Assembly: GCA_014382365.1 (NCBI GenBank)
Contig: JACNJW010000068.1
Location: 1 to 32,624 of the forward strand
Direction of reading: 5' to 3'
Source: SAR324 cluster bacterium
GTDB lineage: Bacteria > SAR324 > NAC60-12
DNA length: 32,624 nt
This document shows, piece after piece, positions 1 through 7,519 of this stretch. A program made the position numbers and the translations under genes. Positions within the stretch are counted from its first letter, which is position 1, and every line of letters starts with the position of its first letter. The notes beneath the pieces are model-generated. The model was not told the origin of the DNA. It saw only the letters and a program-made list of their open reading frames with translations, and did not search any database.

Positions 1-54
1 CCTCTGCTTTAGGTTCCTCTGCTTTAGGTTCCTCTGCTTTAGGTTCCTCTGCTT
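1..54. repeat. 15-bp in-frame tandem repeat
   Basis: The unit CCTCTGCTTTAGGTT is present in three perfect copies at 1-15, 16-30 and 31-45, followed by a nine-base partial copy at 46-54. The array probably continues beyond the left edge. On the minus strand it encodes the AEEPK repeat of the lipoprotein. The unit is a multiple of three, so copy-number slippage would keep the reading frame and change only the linker length. Confidence 0.9.
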
Positions 55-139
55 GCGTTGGTTCTGCCTCTGTTGTACAGCCCGACAACCGGAAAACCGC
101 CATACTGTCTAAAACAATCAACAAATATAATTTTTTCAT
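1..139 (-). CDS. Lipoprotein with acidic EEPKA repeats, 5' part only
   Basis: This gene starts at the ATG complementary to 137-139 and runs off the left edge of the window, so only about 46 codons are visible. The first 20 residues form a short signal peptide that ends in the lipobox LSGC, with Cys21 as the predicted lipidation site. A GAGG-like ribosome binding site lies a few bases upstream on the minus strand. After the cysteine the protein becomes acidic and low in complexity, with the five-residue unit AEEPK repeated. This resembles a flexible linker that carries a lipid-anchored domain away from the membrane. The function is unknown because the rest of the protein lies outside the window. 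The signal peptide is slightly unusual, with Asp11 and Arg17 inside the hydrophobic stretch. Confidence 0.65.
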   Translation of the reverse strand, partial: MKKLYLLIVLDSMAVFRLSGCTTEAEPTQAEEPKAEEPKAEEPKAE

Positions 140-575
140 TAGATACCTCATCTCTATATTAAATTTTTTAAACTGGGTAGCTTCTGTCAGGCAAAACGCA
201 GGACAGTATTAACCATCAACTTACTCTAACTTATTATGTAGTTTTTTGCAAGTGGAGTGCCTAATCCTTTAAAAGGAGTATAAAACCGTCTATATTTCAA
301 ATGAATAAATATGTCTTCGCAAGTTTAGGTTATCTTGCTAATCAAGAAGAAACAACTCTTTTTGTATAATCTACTGACTGAAATTTTGTTTTATTGATAC
401 GGCAAATAACAGGTTAATAACCCTGTTGCAGCAATTTACAGGAGTTATTTGATGCAATTAGATAAAATTATTGATAAAATCTTGTAAACTTCAAGAAAAG
501 TGGTTAGAGTATGCCAAAAAATTTGTCTTCAAAATGGAGTGTATATTTAATGATTCAAAAAAACAATAAAACTGT
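140..575. other. Intergenic region between divergent genes
   Basis: This 436-base AT-rich gap separates the minus-strand lipoprotein gene from the plus-strand DUF21 gene, so it should hold promoters for both. I see no RNA gene in it. It contains a small dyad (TCCTTT-A-AAAGGA at 265-277) and a weak hairpin (AACAGG at 408-413 with CCTGTT at 422-427, no T-run). Near its right end is an ORF of 24 codons, 511-585, that overlaps the start of the DUF21 gene. None of these has strong support. Confidence 0.5.
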
Positions 576-1613
576 ATGGACCTAGCCCTTTTGGTAGGTA
601 TATTCTTTTGTTTAATCCAATCAGCAGTATTTTCCGGTTTAACATTGGGATTGTTTGGCTTGAGCAGGTTGAAACTTGAAATAGAAGTTGAGTCTGGAAA
701 TCAAGCTGCGGTCGAGGTGCTGGAACTGCGTAAAGATGCTAATCTGTTGCTGACGACTTTGCTCTGGGGTAACGTCAGTATTAATGTCCTTTTGACTTTG
801 TTAACAGATTCTGTCCTGACCGGGCTTTGGGCTTTTTTCTTTTCTTCAGTTTGCATAACTATTTTCGGTGAAATTCTGCCTCAGGCCTACTTTTCCCGAA
901 ATGCACTGCGGATGGGAGTGTTACTGGTTCCGGCAATTAAATTTTACAGATTTATTTTATATCCGGTAAGTAAACCTTCTGCACTGCTGCTGGACATCTG
1001 GTTGGGAAAAGAAGGGGTGCTCTATTTCAAAGAGGAAGATATCAGGATCATGCTCCAAAAACATATGGAGTCAAGAGAATCAGATATTGGCCGTTTAGAG
1101 GGTACAGGAGCACTTAATTTTCTAAGCATTGATGATTTGCAGGTCGGAGAAGAGGGAGAAGTTGTTGATCCGGTTAGTATAATACCACTGGAAACGGAGT
1201 TTGATCTCCCTGTGTTTCCAGCATTTCAACGTAACCCAGAAGATCCTTTTTTGCTTCAGGTACAGGAGTCAGGCAGAAAATGGGTGATTTTAACCTCAGT
1301 AGCCGGAGACCCTCTGTTAGTACTGAATGCAGATTTGTTTTTACGTGATGCACTTTTTGGTGTTGAGCCTTTTCGGCCGTATTCATACTGCCACCGCCCA
1401 ATTGTAGTTTCTGATCCAGCTTCACCACTAGGAGATGTTATTCATAAATTACGTGTTCACCCGGAACATTCCGAAGACGACGTGATAGATAACGATTTGA
1501 TTTTATGTTGGAGTGCAGAAAAAAGAATCATCACTGGTGCTGATTTGCTGGGTCGGCTTTTAAGAGGTATTGCAGGTCGTAACCCGCAGTTTTCAATTCC
1601 GGAGCAACAATAA
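576..1613 (+). CDS. DUF21 (CNNM-type) membrane protein without a clear CBS pair
   Basis: This 345-residue protein begins with a hydrophobic DUF21/CNNM transmembrane domain at about residues 1-140, with three or four membrane segments. The segment around residues 150-200 (EEDIRIMLQKHMESRES, then LNFLSIDDLQVGEEGE) resembles the region after the membrane domain in CNNM and CorC/HlyC-family transporters, which are linked to Mg2+ or Co2+ homeostasis. The rest would be where a CBS pair normally sits, but I cannot recognise standard CBS motifs. A stop codon lies just upstream in frame (567-569), so the ATG at 576 is the first ATG, although it lacks a good Shine-Dalgarno sequence. It heads a same-strand cluster with the next genes. 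A role in ion transport or sensing is inferred from the family only. Confidence 0.8.
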   Translation: MDLALLVGIFFCLIQSAVFSGLTLGLFGLSRLKLEIEVESGNQAAVEVLELRKDANLLLTTLLWGNVSINVLLTLLTDSVLTGLWAFFFSSVCITIFGEILPQAYFSRNALRMGVLLVPAIKFYRFILYPVSKPSALLLDIWLGKEGVLYFKEEDIRIMLQKHMESRESDIGRLEGTGALNFLSIDDLQVGEEGEVVDPVSIIPLETEFDLPVFPAFQRNPEDPFLLQVQESGRKWVILTSVAGDPLLVLNADLFLRDALFGVEPFRPYSYCHRPIVVSDPASPLGDVIHKLRVHPEHSEDDVIDNDLILCWSAEKRIITGADLLGRLLRGIAGRNPQFSIPEQQ

Positions 1614-1738
1614 TGTCCGCAACTAAAATGCTGGTAAACAGGCAGGTTTATATTAATTGCTGTTGCAGTAGCATTCTTGTTGCTGATCAGTTCAAGCAGG
1701 TGCATGTATTACTGCTACAAATTTCAGGGGGCAAATGA
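1613..1738 (+). CDS. Possible 41-residue small ORF, perhaps frameshifted
   Basis: The ATG overlaps the DUF21 stop codon (TAATG), has GGAG eight bases upstream (1601-1604), and its TGA overlaps the ATG of the next gene. This is the arrangement of a translationally coupled gene. As read, the 41-residue product is cysteine-rich in the middle and unlike a normal membrane protein. In the +1 frame from about 1641 to the TAA at 1752-1754, however, the same DNA encodes a clear hydrophobic helix (FILIAVAVAFLLLISS). The natural product may therefore be a single-pass membrane protein of about 46 residues, interrupted by an indel near 1637-1645 or expressed by frameshifting. No homologue is recognised. 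Confidence 0.35.
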   Translation: MSATKMLVNRQVYINCCCSSILVADQFKQVHVLLLQISGGK

Positions 1739-2892
1739 ATCTCAAGACCAGTAATATACGGGAACTACCCGATATCCAAAAACCACTATTGTTGTTTAAG
1801 CATCTTAGTGCAGATCTGGATTTATTAAAGTCACAGTTTCGTAATTTGGAAAAGAATCAGCTTTCTTCCAAGCTACTAAGTGGCTTGAGTATCAAAAGAG
1901 GAGATATTCCCAGTGGGAAAGAACTTGAGTTCACAGGCAGGAGGCTGAGTCTGAAGCTAAAAAATAAAAAAGCACATGAAATTTCGGAACAGTTACTCAA
2001 ACAACCAAAAGACTCAAAATCCAGAGTTGAGCTGGTAGAGTTGTTTTTGCAGGAATCTGAAAACAGCAGTTTGGAAACTGCCAGGGATGCCTTTTTATTA
2101 GCTATGCTGGAGGTTGAAAATCCGAGTCTTTCAATTCAAAAAATAAATGCAGGTCTTGCAAGTCAGTCAATCTACCTGAATAAGTTGTATAACTATCTAA
2201 ATGATGAATTAGTAGAAACTGAATCGAAGATTAAGGGAGATGGCAACGTAGACATAATTCTTGAGAAACAGCAAAAGAGACTGCAGTTTGAAGTAGGTTT
2301 CATTAACAGTTGTCTAAAGCTGCTTGAATCAGAAGCTCTTGAGAGTGAATATGAATTGAATCTTATTAAATCCAGAACAGAAAACAAAATTCCATTTGGC
2401 GACCTCAAAAATGGTTTTGACCCTATGTTGCGCAGGATGGTTTTTTTACCTTTAGCCAAAGATAATTTGGATTTGATGTTTGATATTTTGCACCGCCTGG
2501 AGAGTAAAAATCCATTTGTCGGCTATCATCAATCGAAAATGTATGATGTTCTTGCTCAAATCGATTTAAACACCGCATCCTCAGGTGATGTACCTGAATC
2601 AAAAAAAAGTGGGTTTGATTATTTATCAAAAGCCCTCTCATCAATTGGAGACGCAATTAGTCTTATTGGTGATGTTCCTGAAAAACTAATCGAAAAAGCA
2701 GCTATTTACCGTTATGGTCATCTGTGTAACACAATACATCAATCTTTTAAAAATCATGATATTCCAGTACCTACTGAACATCATCAGAGAATGCACAAAG
2801 CAATTTCGCTTCTGGAACCAATTGCAATTGAACCCAAAATGCAGAAACTACAGGCTAAACTTTTGTTAAAATTAGAAAAAGGAGATGGTTAA
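1735..2892 (+). CDS. Helical cytoplasmic protein of unknown function
   Basis: This 385-residue protein has no signal peptide or membrane segment and is rich in Leu, Lys, Glu and Ser. Its composition and heptad-like leucine spacing suggest an all-helical fold, possibly of repeat type. I do not recognise a family. The start is supported by GGGGG just upstream (1726-1731) and by overlap with the small ORF at 1613. The stop codon TAA (2890-2892) lies one base before the likely start of the outer-membrane protein gene, so the two are probably co-translated. Its place between an inner-membrane DUF21 protein and an outer-membrane barrel suggests a shared envelope-related function, but this is inference from position alone. 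Confidence 0.65.
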   Translation: MNLKTSNIRELPDIQKPLLLFKHLSADLDLLKSQFRNLEKNQLSSKLLSGLSIKRGDIPSGKELEFTGRRLSLKLKNKKAHEISEQLLKQPKDSKSRVELVELFLQESENSSLETARDAFLLAMLEVENPSLSIQKINAGLASQSIYLNKLYNYLNDELVETESKIKGDGNVDIILEKQQKRLQFEVGFINSCLKLLESEALESEYELNLIKSRTENKIPFGDLKNGFDPMLRRMVFLPLAKDNLDLMFDILHRLESKNPFVGYHQSKMYDVLAQIDLNTASSGDVPESKKSGFDYLSKALSSIGDAISLIGDVPEKLIEKAAIYRYGHLCNTIHQSFKNHDIPVPTEHHQRMHKAISLLEPIAIEPKMQKLQAKLLLKLEKGDG

Positions 2893-2893
2893 A

Positions 2894-4012
2894 ATGAAAA
2901 ATAAAATGATTATTTGGTTTACAGCACTGTTTATTTTATCAGCAGTTTTCAGCAACACAGTTGCTCTGGCAGCAGAACGTGAATATGGCACTTACATCGT
3001 CCTGGGACAAGGTTTGGCTCTGGGGTCATCAGAAGGTCTGGGAACGCCTCTCGTCATTTTAGATCATGAAAGTTCAGGTTATTTTGGCAACGGAACTTTG
3101 CGTTTGAAATATGAAACAGTTTCACCAACGCTCAGTATGACTCACCGCTTTGAAGGTATCTTAGACTTTGAATATGCTGTTTACGGAACTGCAATCGCAG
3201 AAGGAAATGGGACTGATTTATATAAAAGTGGCGAGCTTCAAAAAAGTAAAACATTTGCCGGAGACGGAATTTCGACTATGCTGGCTGTTCACCTGTTTCC
3301 GGAAAAGCCTGCACGTCTCTCACTAACTGCAGATTCTCGTCAGCGGAAGTTTTACAACTCAAAACTAATTGAAGAAGGAAGTACCTACAGTCTTCCTGAC
3401 CGGTTCTCAGAAAGTACAACAACTGCTGTTATAAAATGGGTTGGACTGCTCCATGAAGATGGAGAAATATCTGCAACCCAAACTCAGGGGGCACGTAGCA
3501 ATTATAAAAATTGGCAGTTGGAGACAGATGCGGATTCTAAAGCTGAATTCAGTAAAACCACGCTTGCACTGAAGGATTCGTTTGAGTGGGATAAAATGTT
3601 GATCACAAATGTAAAGGTTTCTTCTGCATCCGGAACTAATTTAGATTTGTTCAGCAATATTAAAGTCGGAGGGATGACAAGTCAATACAGTGTGGCTGGT
3701 TATTTTAGAAATGAATTTCGCGTCAGCTCTGCACAGTTGCTAAAGTTAAATCAGGAAATAAAATTTGCTGACGACAGAATTATGTATGTTTTTGCAGATC
3801 TGGCCAGTTTTACAAATCTTGAACTCGATTATCTTGGAACTTCAGGAAAAAGTCACAGCATTTCAGGTGCAGGTATTGGTTATCGCTACGGTATACGTAG
3901 CTTGGGCGGATTACCAATAATAGTGAACTATGGACATGGGTTCAACGTTTCTGAAACTTCCAAAGAGCAGAGCAGGCAGGAATTGGTCTTTGTAGTTGCT
4001 GCTGCATTTTAG
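2894..4012 (+). CDS. Predicted outer-membrane beta-barrel protein
   Basis: The protein has a clear Sec signal peptide (hydrophobic core after MKNKM, predicted cleavage near ALA-AE at about residue 26). Alternating polar and hydrophobic strands follow, rich in Gly, Ser, Thr and aromatic residues, and the protein ends in a C-terminal Phe after a strand-like run (ELVFVVAAAF). That end matches the usual beta-signal of outer-membrane barrels. I chose the ATG at 2894 because AGGAG at 2880-2884 lies at proper spacing from it; an ATG at 2885 directly abuts that site. Only one base separates it from the upstream stop. I do not recognise a specific porin family. It closes the 576-4012 cluster. Confidence 0.7.
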   Translation: MKNKMIIWFTALFILSAVFSNTVALAAEREYGTYIVLGQGLALGSSEGLGTPLVILDHESSGYFGNGTLRLKYETVSPTLSMTHRFEGILDFEYAVYGTAIAEGNGTDLYKSGELQKSKTFAGDGISTMLAVHLFPEKPARLSLTADSRQRKFYNSKLIEEGSTYSLPDRFSESTTTAVIKWVGLLHEDGEISATQTQGARSNYKNWQLETDADSKAEFSKTTLALKDSFEWDKMLITNVKVSSASGTNLDLFSNIKVGGMTSQYSVAGYFRNEFRVSSAQLLKLNQEIKFADDRIMYVFADLASFTNLELDYLGTSGKSHSISGAGIGYRYGIRSLGGLPIIVNYGHGFNVSETSKEQSRQELVFVVAAAF

Positions 4013-4139
4013 CTTCGATTCTAGCATTCAGCAAAAATTGTTGCAGACGGACAGAGCTTGCCGCTTTTAACTGTCTTCTAGTTCTGCGTTTATTAAATTT
4101 CAGAGTATCCCATCTGGCTCTTTGTTTTAATTTTTATAT

Positions 4140-4757
4140 ATGTTGTTAAGTATTAATCCCACAAATCCTCAACCTCGGCGCATTCAACAAGTAGTAGATG
4201 TTTTGCAGAATGATGGAATTATAATTTATCCAACCGATACTGTTTATGGTCTTGGCTGCAGTATTTTTAGTAAAAAAGCGATGAAACGCTTGTATCAGCT
4301 AAAAAAAGTGAATCAGAAAAAACCACTGTCATTTATCTGTACCAACCAGACTGAAGTCCAGGAATATACTCAGGGAATACCAACTAATGTGTTTAAACTG
4401 CTGCGCCGTAAATTACCCGGACCCTATACATTTGTTTTTAAAGCAGCCAGGATTGTGCCTAAAATGATGTTGACACCACGCAGCACAGTAGGGCTTCGCT
4501 GGCCTGATCATCCAATTGCTAACCAGATTGTTGAAGTACTGGGGCACCCTATTCTCAGCAGTAGTCTGCGGATTTCCGAAGATGAATTGTATGATGATCC
4601 ACATGACTTACACGAAAAATATAAAAAACAGGTTGATTTAATTGTCGACGGCGGAACAATATTTGCGAAAAATTCAACTATTATTGATTTCAGTCAGGGC
4701 AGTGCTGAAATTATCAGGCAGGGAAAAGGTGAGGTGGAATGGCTGGAAGAGGTTTAA
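4140..4757 (+). CDS. YciO-type Sua5/YrdC family protein
   Basis: The 205-residue protein is a single YrdC domain. The early segment GIIIYPTDTVYGLGC is the family signature, followed by a basic KKVNQKKPLS region and the PGPYTFVFK motif. Family members make threonylcarbamoyl-AMP, the intermediate for t6A in tRNAs reading ANN codons. In place of the TsaC/Sua5 TSAN segment this protein reads SSSLRI, followed by an acidic stretch (DELYDDP) and VDLIVDGG, as in E. coli YciO. YciO is far less active than TsaC, so its physiological role is uncertain and a separate Sua5/TsaC may exist elsewhere in the genome. No good ribosome binding site is visible at the ATG. Confidence 0.85.
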   Translation: MLLSINPTNPQPRRIQQVVDVLQNDGIIIYPTDTVYGLGCSIFSKKAMKRLYQLKKVNQKKPLSFICTNQTEVQEYTQGIPTNVFKLLRRKLPGPYTFVFKAARIVPKMMLTPRSTVGLRWPDHPIANQIVEVLGHPILSSSLRISEDELYDDPHDLHEKYKKQVDLIVDGGTIFAKNSTIIDFSQGSAEIIRQGKGEVEWLEEV

Positions 4758-4788
4758 CTCTATTCTTTAATACTAACACCTTTTCAAG

Positions 4789-5577
4789 CTATTCAAATAT
4801 TTCAGGATTGCAGGGCGGCACGCATAGGTTTATGACCTGTGAGTCTGAAACTATTTTTTCGTCCTGACCTTTCAAAGCCATTGTTAATTTGATGGCACGC
4901 GGCAGACAAAAATTGCCTTTAACGATGTTACAGACTTTTTCTTCAGAGTTCCATTCTGCGCTCCATTTTTCCCTGAATCCACCTCCTGCAAGCTCAGTTT
5001 CACTTTCTAGAAACTCCAGTTCAAACTTGATGACTGACTCAGATAAAGCATAGCTGATACCACCCTCTCTGAGATTGTTATCCAGGTAAAAATCTTCTCT
5101 GCGATAAAATTCCCAGGATTTTGCGGTAGAGTCCATTTCCAGCGAATAAGCAACTTCATGCAGTTCCGGGTCCCGTGCTTTTTCTTCAGGATAGAAACGG
5201 TTCTTGACTGCTGTATGAAAAAAGATGCTACTCACTTCTTCAAGCTCTCCTGAATCAGGATTTTCCGGCCCCAGTTTCCTCTCGGCAATCAAACCTGTTT
5301 CACGTTGCTGCATTGTACTTTGTCCTGAATCTGCAAAATGCTTCAAGTAGCGAATGTTCTGCAGGTCATCAAGAACTGTTTTCATCAGTAAACGCAATTC
5401 CTGACGGTCTTGCAGTGTGGTTTGAATTTTGATTGAGGAGTTGGAAATTTGGAAAAATGCTCCATAAATAAGAGACATAACAAGACCGAGCAGGGCCACT
5501 GAAATTAGTAATTCCAACAGAGAGAAGCCTGCAGTTTTCAAATTAAGATCATTGGGGGTTGACGTAAATTGCTGCAT
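4789..5577 (-). CDS. gspJ: Type II secretion minor pseudopilin GspJ
   Basis: From the ATG at 5577 the protein is 262 residues with a 17-residue leader, then the prepilin cleavage site G/FSLLE and a hydrophobic N-terminal helix. This is the signature of type IV pilin-like proteins cleaved and methylated by the GspO prepilin peptidase. Length, position and order after gspI identify it as GspJ, which joins GspI and GspK at the tip of the pseudopilus. The frame stays open upstream to a GTG at 5637 and an ATG at 5604; I prefer 5577 because it gives a normal leader length. It overlaps gspI by 29 bases. No gspK follows within the window. Confidence 0.85.
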   Translation of the reverse strand: MQQFTSTPNDLNLKTAGFSLLELLISVALLGLVMSLIYGAFFQISNSSIKIQTTLQDRQELRLLMKTVLDDLQNIRYLKHFADSGQSTMQQRETGLIAERKLGPENPDSGELEEVSSIFFHTAVKNRFYPEEKARDPELHEVAYSLEMDSTAKSWEFYRREDFYLDNNLREGGISYALSESVIKFELEFLESETELAGGGFREKWSAEWNSEEKVCNIVKGNFCLPRAIKLTMALKGQDEKIVSDSQVINLCVPPCNPEIFE

Positions 5578-5956
5578 TGTAAGTATATTCGTGTTGACCC
5601 TCATTCCAAAGCAACTGGTAGTTGACTTGACGAACACCTATTCCAGGCAGAGGTGTGGTGTCCCGGATATGTCTTTTCCAGCGGAAACCGCTCATTTGAT
5701 CGTCAAGCTCAAACTCACCTTCACTAACTGAAACAGGAGGAGCAGTGGTTGCACGCTCTGATTTTAGTAATTCATTTTGTGCATGAGACATGGCTTTCCA
5801 CAAGTTTGTTGTGGAAGTAAGCACAATAATGGAAGTTGAAAAAGATTGGTAAAGTGCCAGTAAAGTCAACACTAAAATCGACAGAGATACAAGTACCTCT
5901 AAAACGGTAAATCCTTTTTTGTAGATAATTGCAATTTTATCGCTGACTAATCTCAT
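5549..5956 (-). CDS. gspI: Type II secretion minor pseudopilin GspI
   Basis: This 135-residue protein has a short basic leader ending in KKG/FTVLEVLVSLSIL, the prepilin peptidase site with the conserved Glu at mature position 5 and a long hydrophobic helix. The small globular part with the segment GFRWKRHI and the late aromatic strands fits the GspI family, whose usual length is about 120-130. GspI is thought to nucleate the pseudopilus tip complex with GspJ and GspK in the inner membrane and periplasm. It lies directly after gspH (eight bases between stop and start) and overlaps gspJ, in the usual G-H-I-J order. Confidence 0.85.
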   Translation of the reverse strand: MRLVSDKIAIIYKKGFTVLEVLVSLSILVLTLLALYQSFSTSIIVLTSTTNLWKAMSHAQNELLKSERATTAPPVSVSEGEFELDDQMSGFRWKRHIRDTTPLPGIGVRQVNYQLLWNEGQHEYTYNAAIYVNPQ

Positions 5957-5964
5957 GATATAAC

Positions 5965-6525
5965 TTACTGTTCCAGTAAGAGTAGTGAACCCATGATACC
6001 TCTGCTTTCAATCGTCCAGGATTTGGTATAATCCGGCAGAGAGAACTTGAGCCAAAAAGGGGTGACGAATCCGGAGTTGTTGATATGGACTTCCAATAAA
6101 TCTGCAGCTGAATTTAATGCAGTGTGATCCTTGGCTGCCGGCTGGGCCAGAGATAGAATAAGATCCCCAGAATAGTTATGAGGTTTTAAAATTTTTGGTG
6201 AATTTAGATGTTCTTCTCTGCATTTTCCAGTCGGAGTCTCTTCTGCAGTAAACATTTGCTGCAACTTCAGGTCAAAGATCAGGCAGTATGCAGTACTTTT
6301 GAGGACAGCATCATTTCGGAGTGTTTTGATGACATTGTTTAGATGTTTGAATTCTGCTTCGTGTGGTTTGGAAAAAAGGGCAAAAAACTGAGGAATGCTC
6401 ATGCCCATCAACAACAGAACCAGAGTTATAACCACTAGTATTTCTAGAAAAGTAAAACCTCTGCTGATTCCTCGGTTTTTGAATTTTGTAGTATTTTTAT
6501 AAATCACTGGAATTAATGTCTGCAT
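5965..6525 (-). CDS. gspH: Type II secretion minor pseudopilin GspH
   Basis: The 186-residue product carries the prepilin site SRG/FTFLEILVVITLVLLLMGM, so it belongs to the pilin-like family. Between gspG and gspI it is best called GspH, the minor pseudopilin between the GspG shaft and the tip. The ORF extends upstream to 6576, but the ATG at 6525 gives a shorter leader (23 residues) and an overlap with gspG of 29 bases, the same overlap as between gspI and gspJ. The long loop between residues 65 and 150 is more divergent than the N-terminus, as is normal for GspH. Confidence 0.8.
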   Translation of the reverse strand: MQTLIPVIYKNTTKFKNRGISRGFTFLEILVVITLVLLLMGMSIPQFFALFSKPHEAEFKHLNNVIKTLRNDAVLKSTAYCLIFDLKLQQMFTAEETPTGKCREEHLNSPKILKPHNYSGDLILSLAQPAAKDHTALNSAADLLEVHINNSGFVTPFWLKFSLPDYTKSWTIESRGIMGSLLLLEQ

Positions 6526-6982
6526 CCAAATCTGTTCCACCGTCAGCACCATCTGCACCAAGTGAAATGATTTCAAAGGTCCTGCCCTTTACACTTTGAT
6601 AATGGAAAGCAGCACCCCAACCGTCTTCCGGTAAATTATGTCCACGCAGGTAGGGACCGTTCCAGTTTTTGGGGATCACACCAACCTCCGGTTTCTCGAG
6701 AAGTGCACTTAAACCCTGTTCTGTTGAGGGGTAGCGTGAGTTGTGTAGACGATAAAGATCAAGTGCAGTCTCTAAACCTCTAATTTGGGTTTTTGTCGCA
6801 TCAGCTTTTGCCTGCTCTGCAGAATCAAACAGGTAAACACCGACAATACTGGAAAGTAGTCCAAGGATGATGATCACCACCATCACTTCGATGAAACTAA
6901 ATCCGCGTTTGTGCAGTTTGTCCTTTTTAGCTGAGTCTTTTAGCAGGATCTGTTGTTGTTTGTTTTTCATATTTTTTTGCAT
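6497..6982 (-). CDS. gspG: Type II secretion major pseudopilin GspG
   Basis: GspG forms the shaft of the pseudopilus, which is thought to push substrates through the GspD secretin. The leader ends KRG/FSFIEVMVVIIILGLL. The mature part has family landmarks: ALDLYRLHNSRYPSTEQGL, the NWNGPYLRG segment, and the acidic C-terminal LGADGADGGTDLDADI, which matches the GspG calcium-binding loop. The translated length of 161 is close to normal, with a rather long leader of 27 residues from the ATG at 6982 or 23 from the ATG at 6970; no Shine-Dalgarno sequence decides between them. It is the first gene of the G-H-I-J unit, divergent from rnpB. Confidence 0.92.
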   Translation of the reverse strand: MQKNMKNKQQQILLKDSAKKDKLHKRGFSFIEVMVVIIILGLLSSIVGVYLFDSAEQAKADATKTQIRGLETALDLYRLHNSRYPSTEQGLSALLEKPEVGVIPKNWNGPYLRGHNLPEDGWGAAFHYQSVKGRTFEIISLGADGADGGTDLDADINSSDL

Positions 6983-7007
6983 TTGAATATTTTAAAAAGA
7001 AGTTCAC

Positions 7008-7035
7008 TTGATCTTATTTTCAAGGATGCTAATTT
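7008..7035 (+). promoter_or_regulatory. Possible sigma-70 promoter of rnpB
   Basis: TTGATC at 7008-7013 and TAATTT at 7030-7035 are separated by 16 bases and resemble -35 and -10 elements. Transcription would begin about 6-8 bases later, close to the predicted 5' end of RNase P RNA at about 7041. The match is moderate and rests on position as much as on sequence. Confidence 0.4.
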
Positions 7036-7040
7036 ATTAA

Positions 7041-7428
7041 GTGTCAGAGCCGGAAACATGGCCGCTGGTTTTTCGGTTTGTTCGCAACACCGGAATGCTG
7101 GAGGAAAGTCCGGGCAACACAGGGCATGGGTGCTGGTTAACGGCCAGGCGGCGTGAGCCGACGGAGAGTGCAGCAGAAAATATACCGCCGATGGTTTCTC
7201 CGGAAACACAGGTAAGGTTGAAAAGGCAGGGTAAGAGCCTACCGCAGTCTTGGTGACAAGGCTGGCAATGTAAACCCCACCCGTTGCAAGTCCAAATAGG
7301 ACCGCTATCAGGCTGCTCGTCTGGCGGTCGGGTAGGACGCTAGAGGCGGTCGGTAACGGCTGTCCCAGATAAATGGTCATGGCTCACATCTGTGAGAACA
7401 GAACCCGGCTTATTTCCGACTCTGATTT
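7041..7428 (+). ncRNA. rnpB: RNase P RNA (bacterial type A)
   Basis: This is the catalytic RNA of ribonuclease P, which removes 5' leaders from pre-tRNAs. Conserved landmarks are in the right order: GAGGAAAGTCCGGGC near 7101 (P4 5' strand), the central GTAAGAGCCTACCGC and GGCAATGTAAACCCCACC segments near 7231-7282, AGATAAATGGTCAT near 7367, and ACAGAACCCGGCTTA near 7398-7412, which pairs back to form P4. The ends pair as helix P1 (TCAGAG at 7044-7049 with CTCTGA at 7420-7425, and CGGAA with TTCCG). The ends are accurate to a few bases. It is encoded opposite to both flanking genes. Reading frames across this stretch are not genes. Confidence 0.95.
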
Positions 7429-7438
7429 TAATTTTAAT

Positions 7439-7474
7439 ACAGTTTAAATTATGCTCTACTGCCCATAATACTGT
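7439..7474. other. Hairpin downstream of rnpB
   Basis: ACAGT (7439-7443) and ATTATG (7448-7453) can pair with CATAAT (7464-7469) and ACTGT (7470-7474), with a TTAA bulge on the 5' side. No uridine run follows, so it is not a typical intrinsic terminator. It may affect rnpB 3' processing or be chance. Confidence 0.25.
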
Positions 7475-7519
7475 GCTTAATTGTAAGATACCTTGATAAA
7501 ACATTTCAATCTTTTTATC

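Noticed and set aside
301..369. 22-codon ORF in the first intergenic region
   Set aside because: The nearest AGGAG is about 20 bases upstream, too far for initiation, and the peptide shows no recognisable feature.
6953..7380. Several overlapping open frames on both strands around 7000-7380
   Set aside because: They lie across the conserved RNase P RNA and have no protein-like composition; the RNA explains the sequence.
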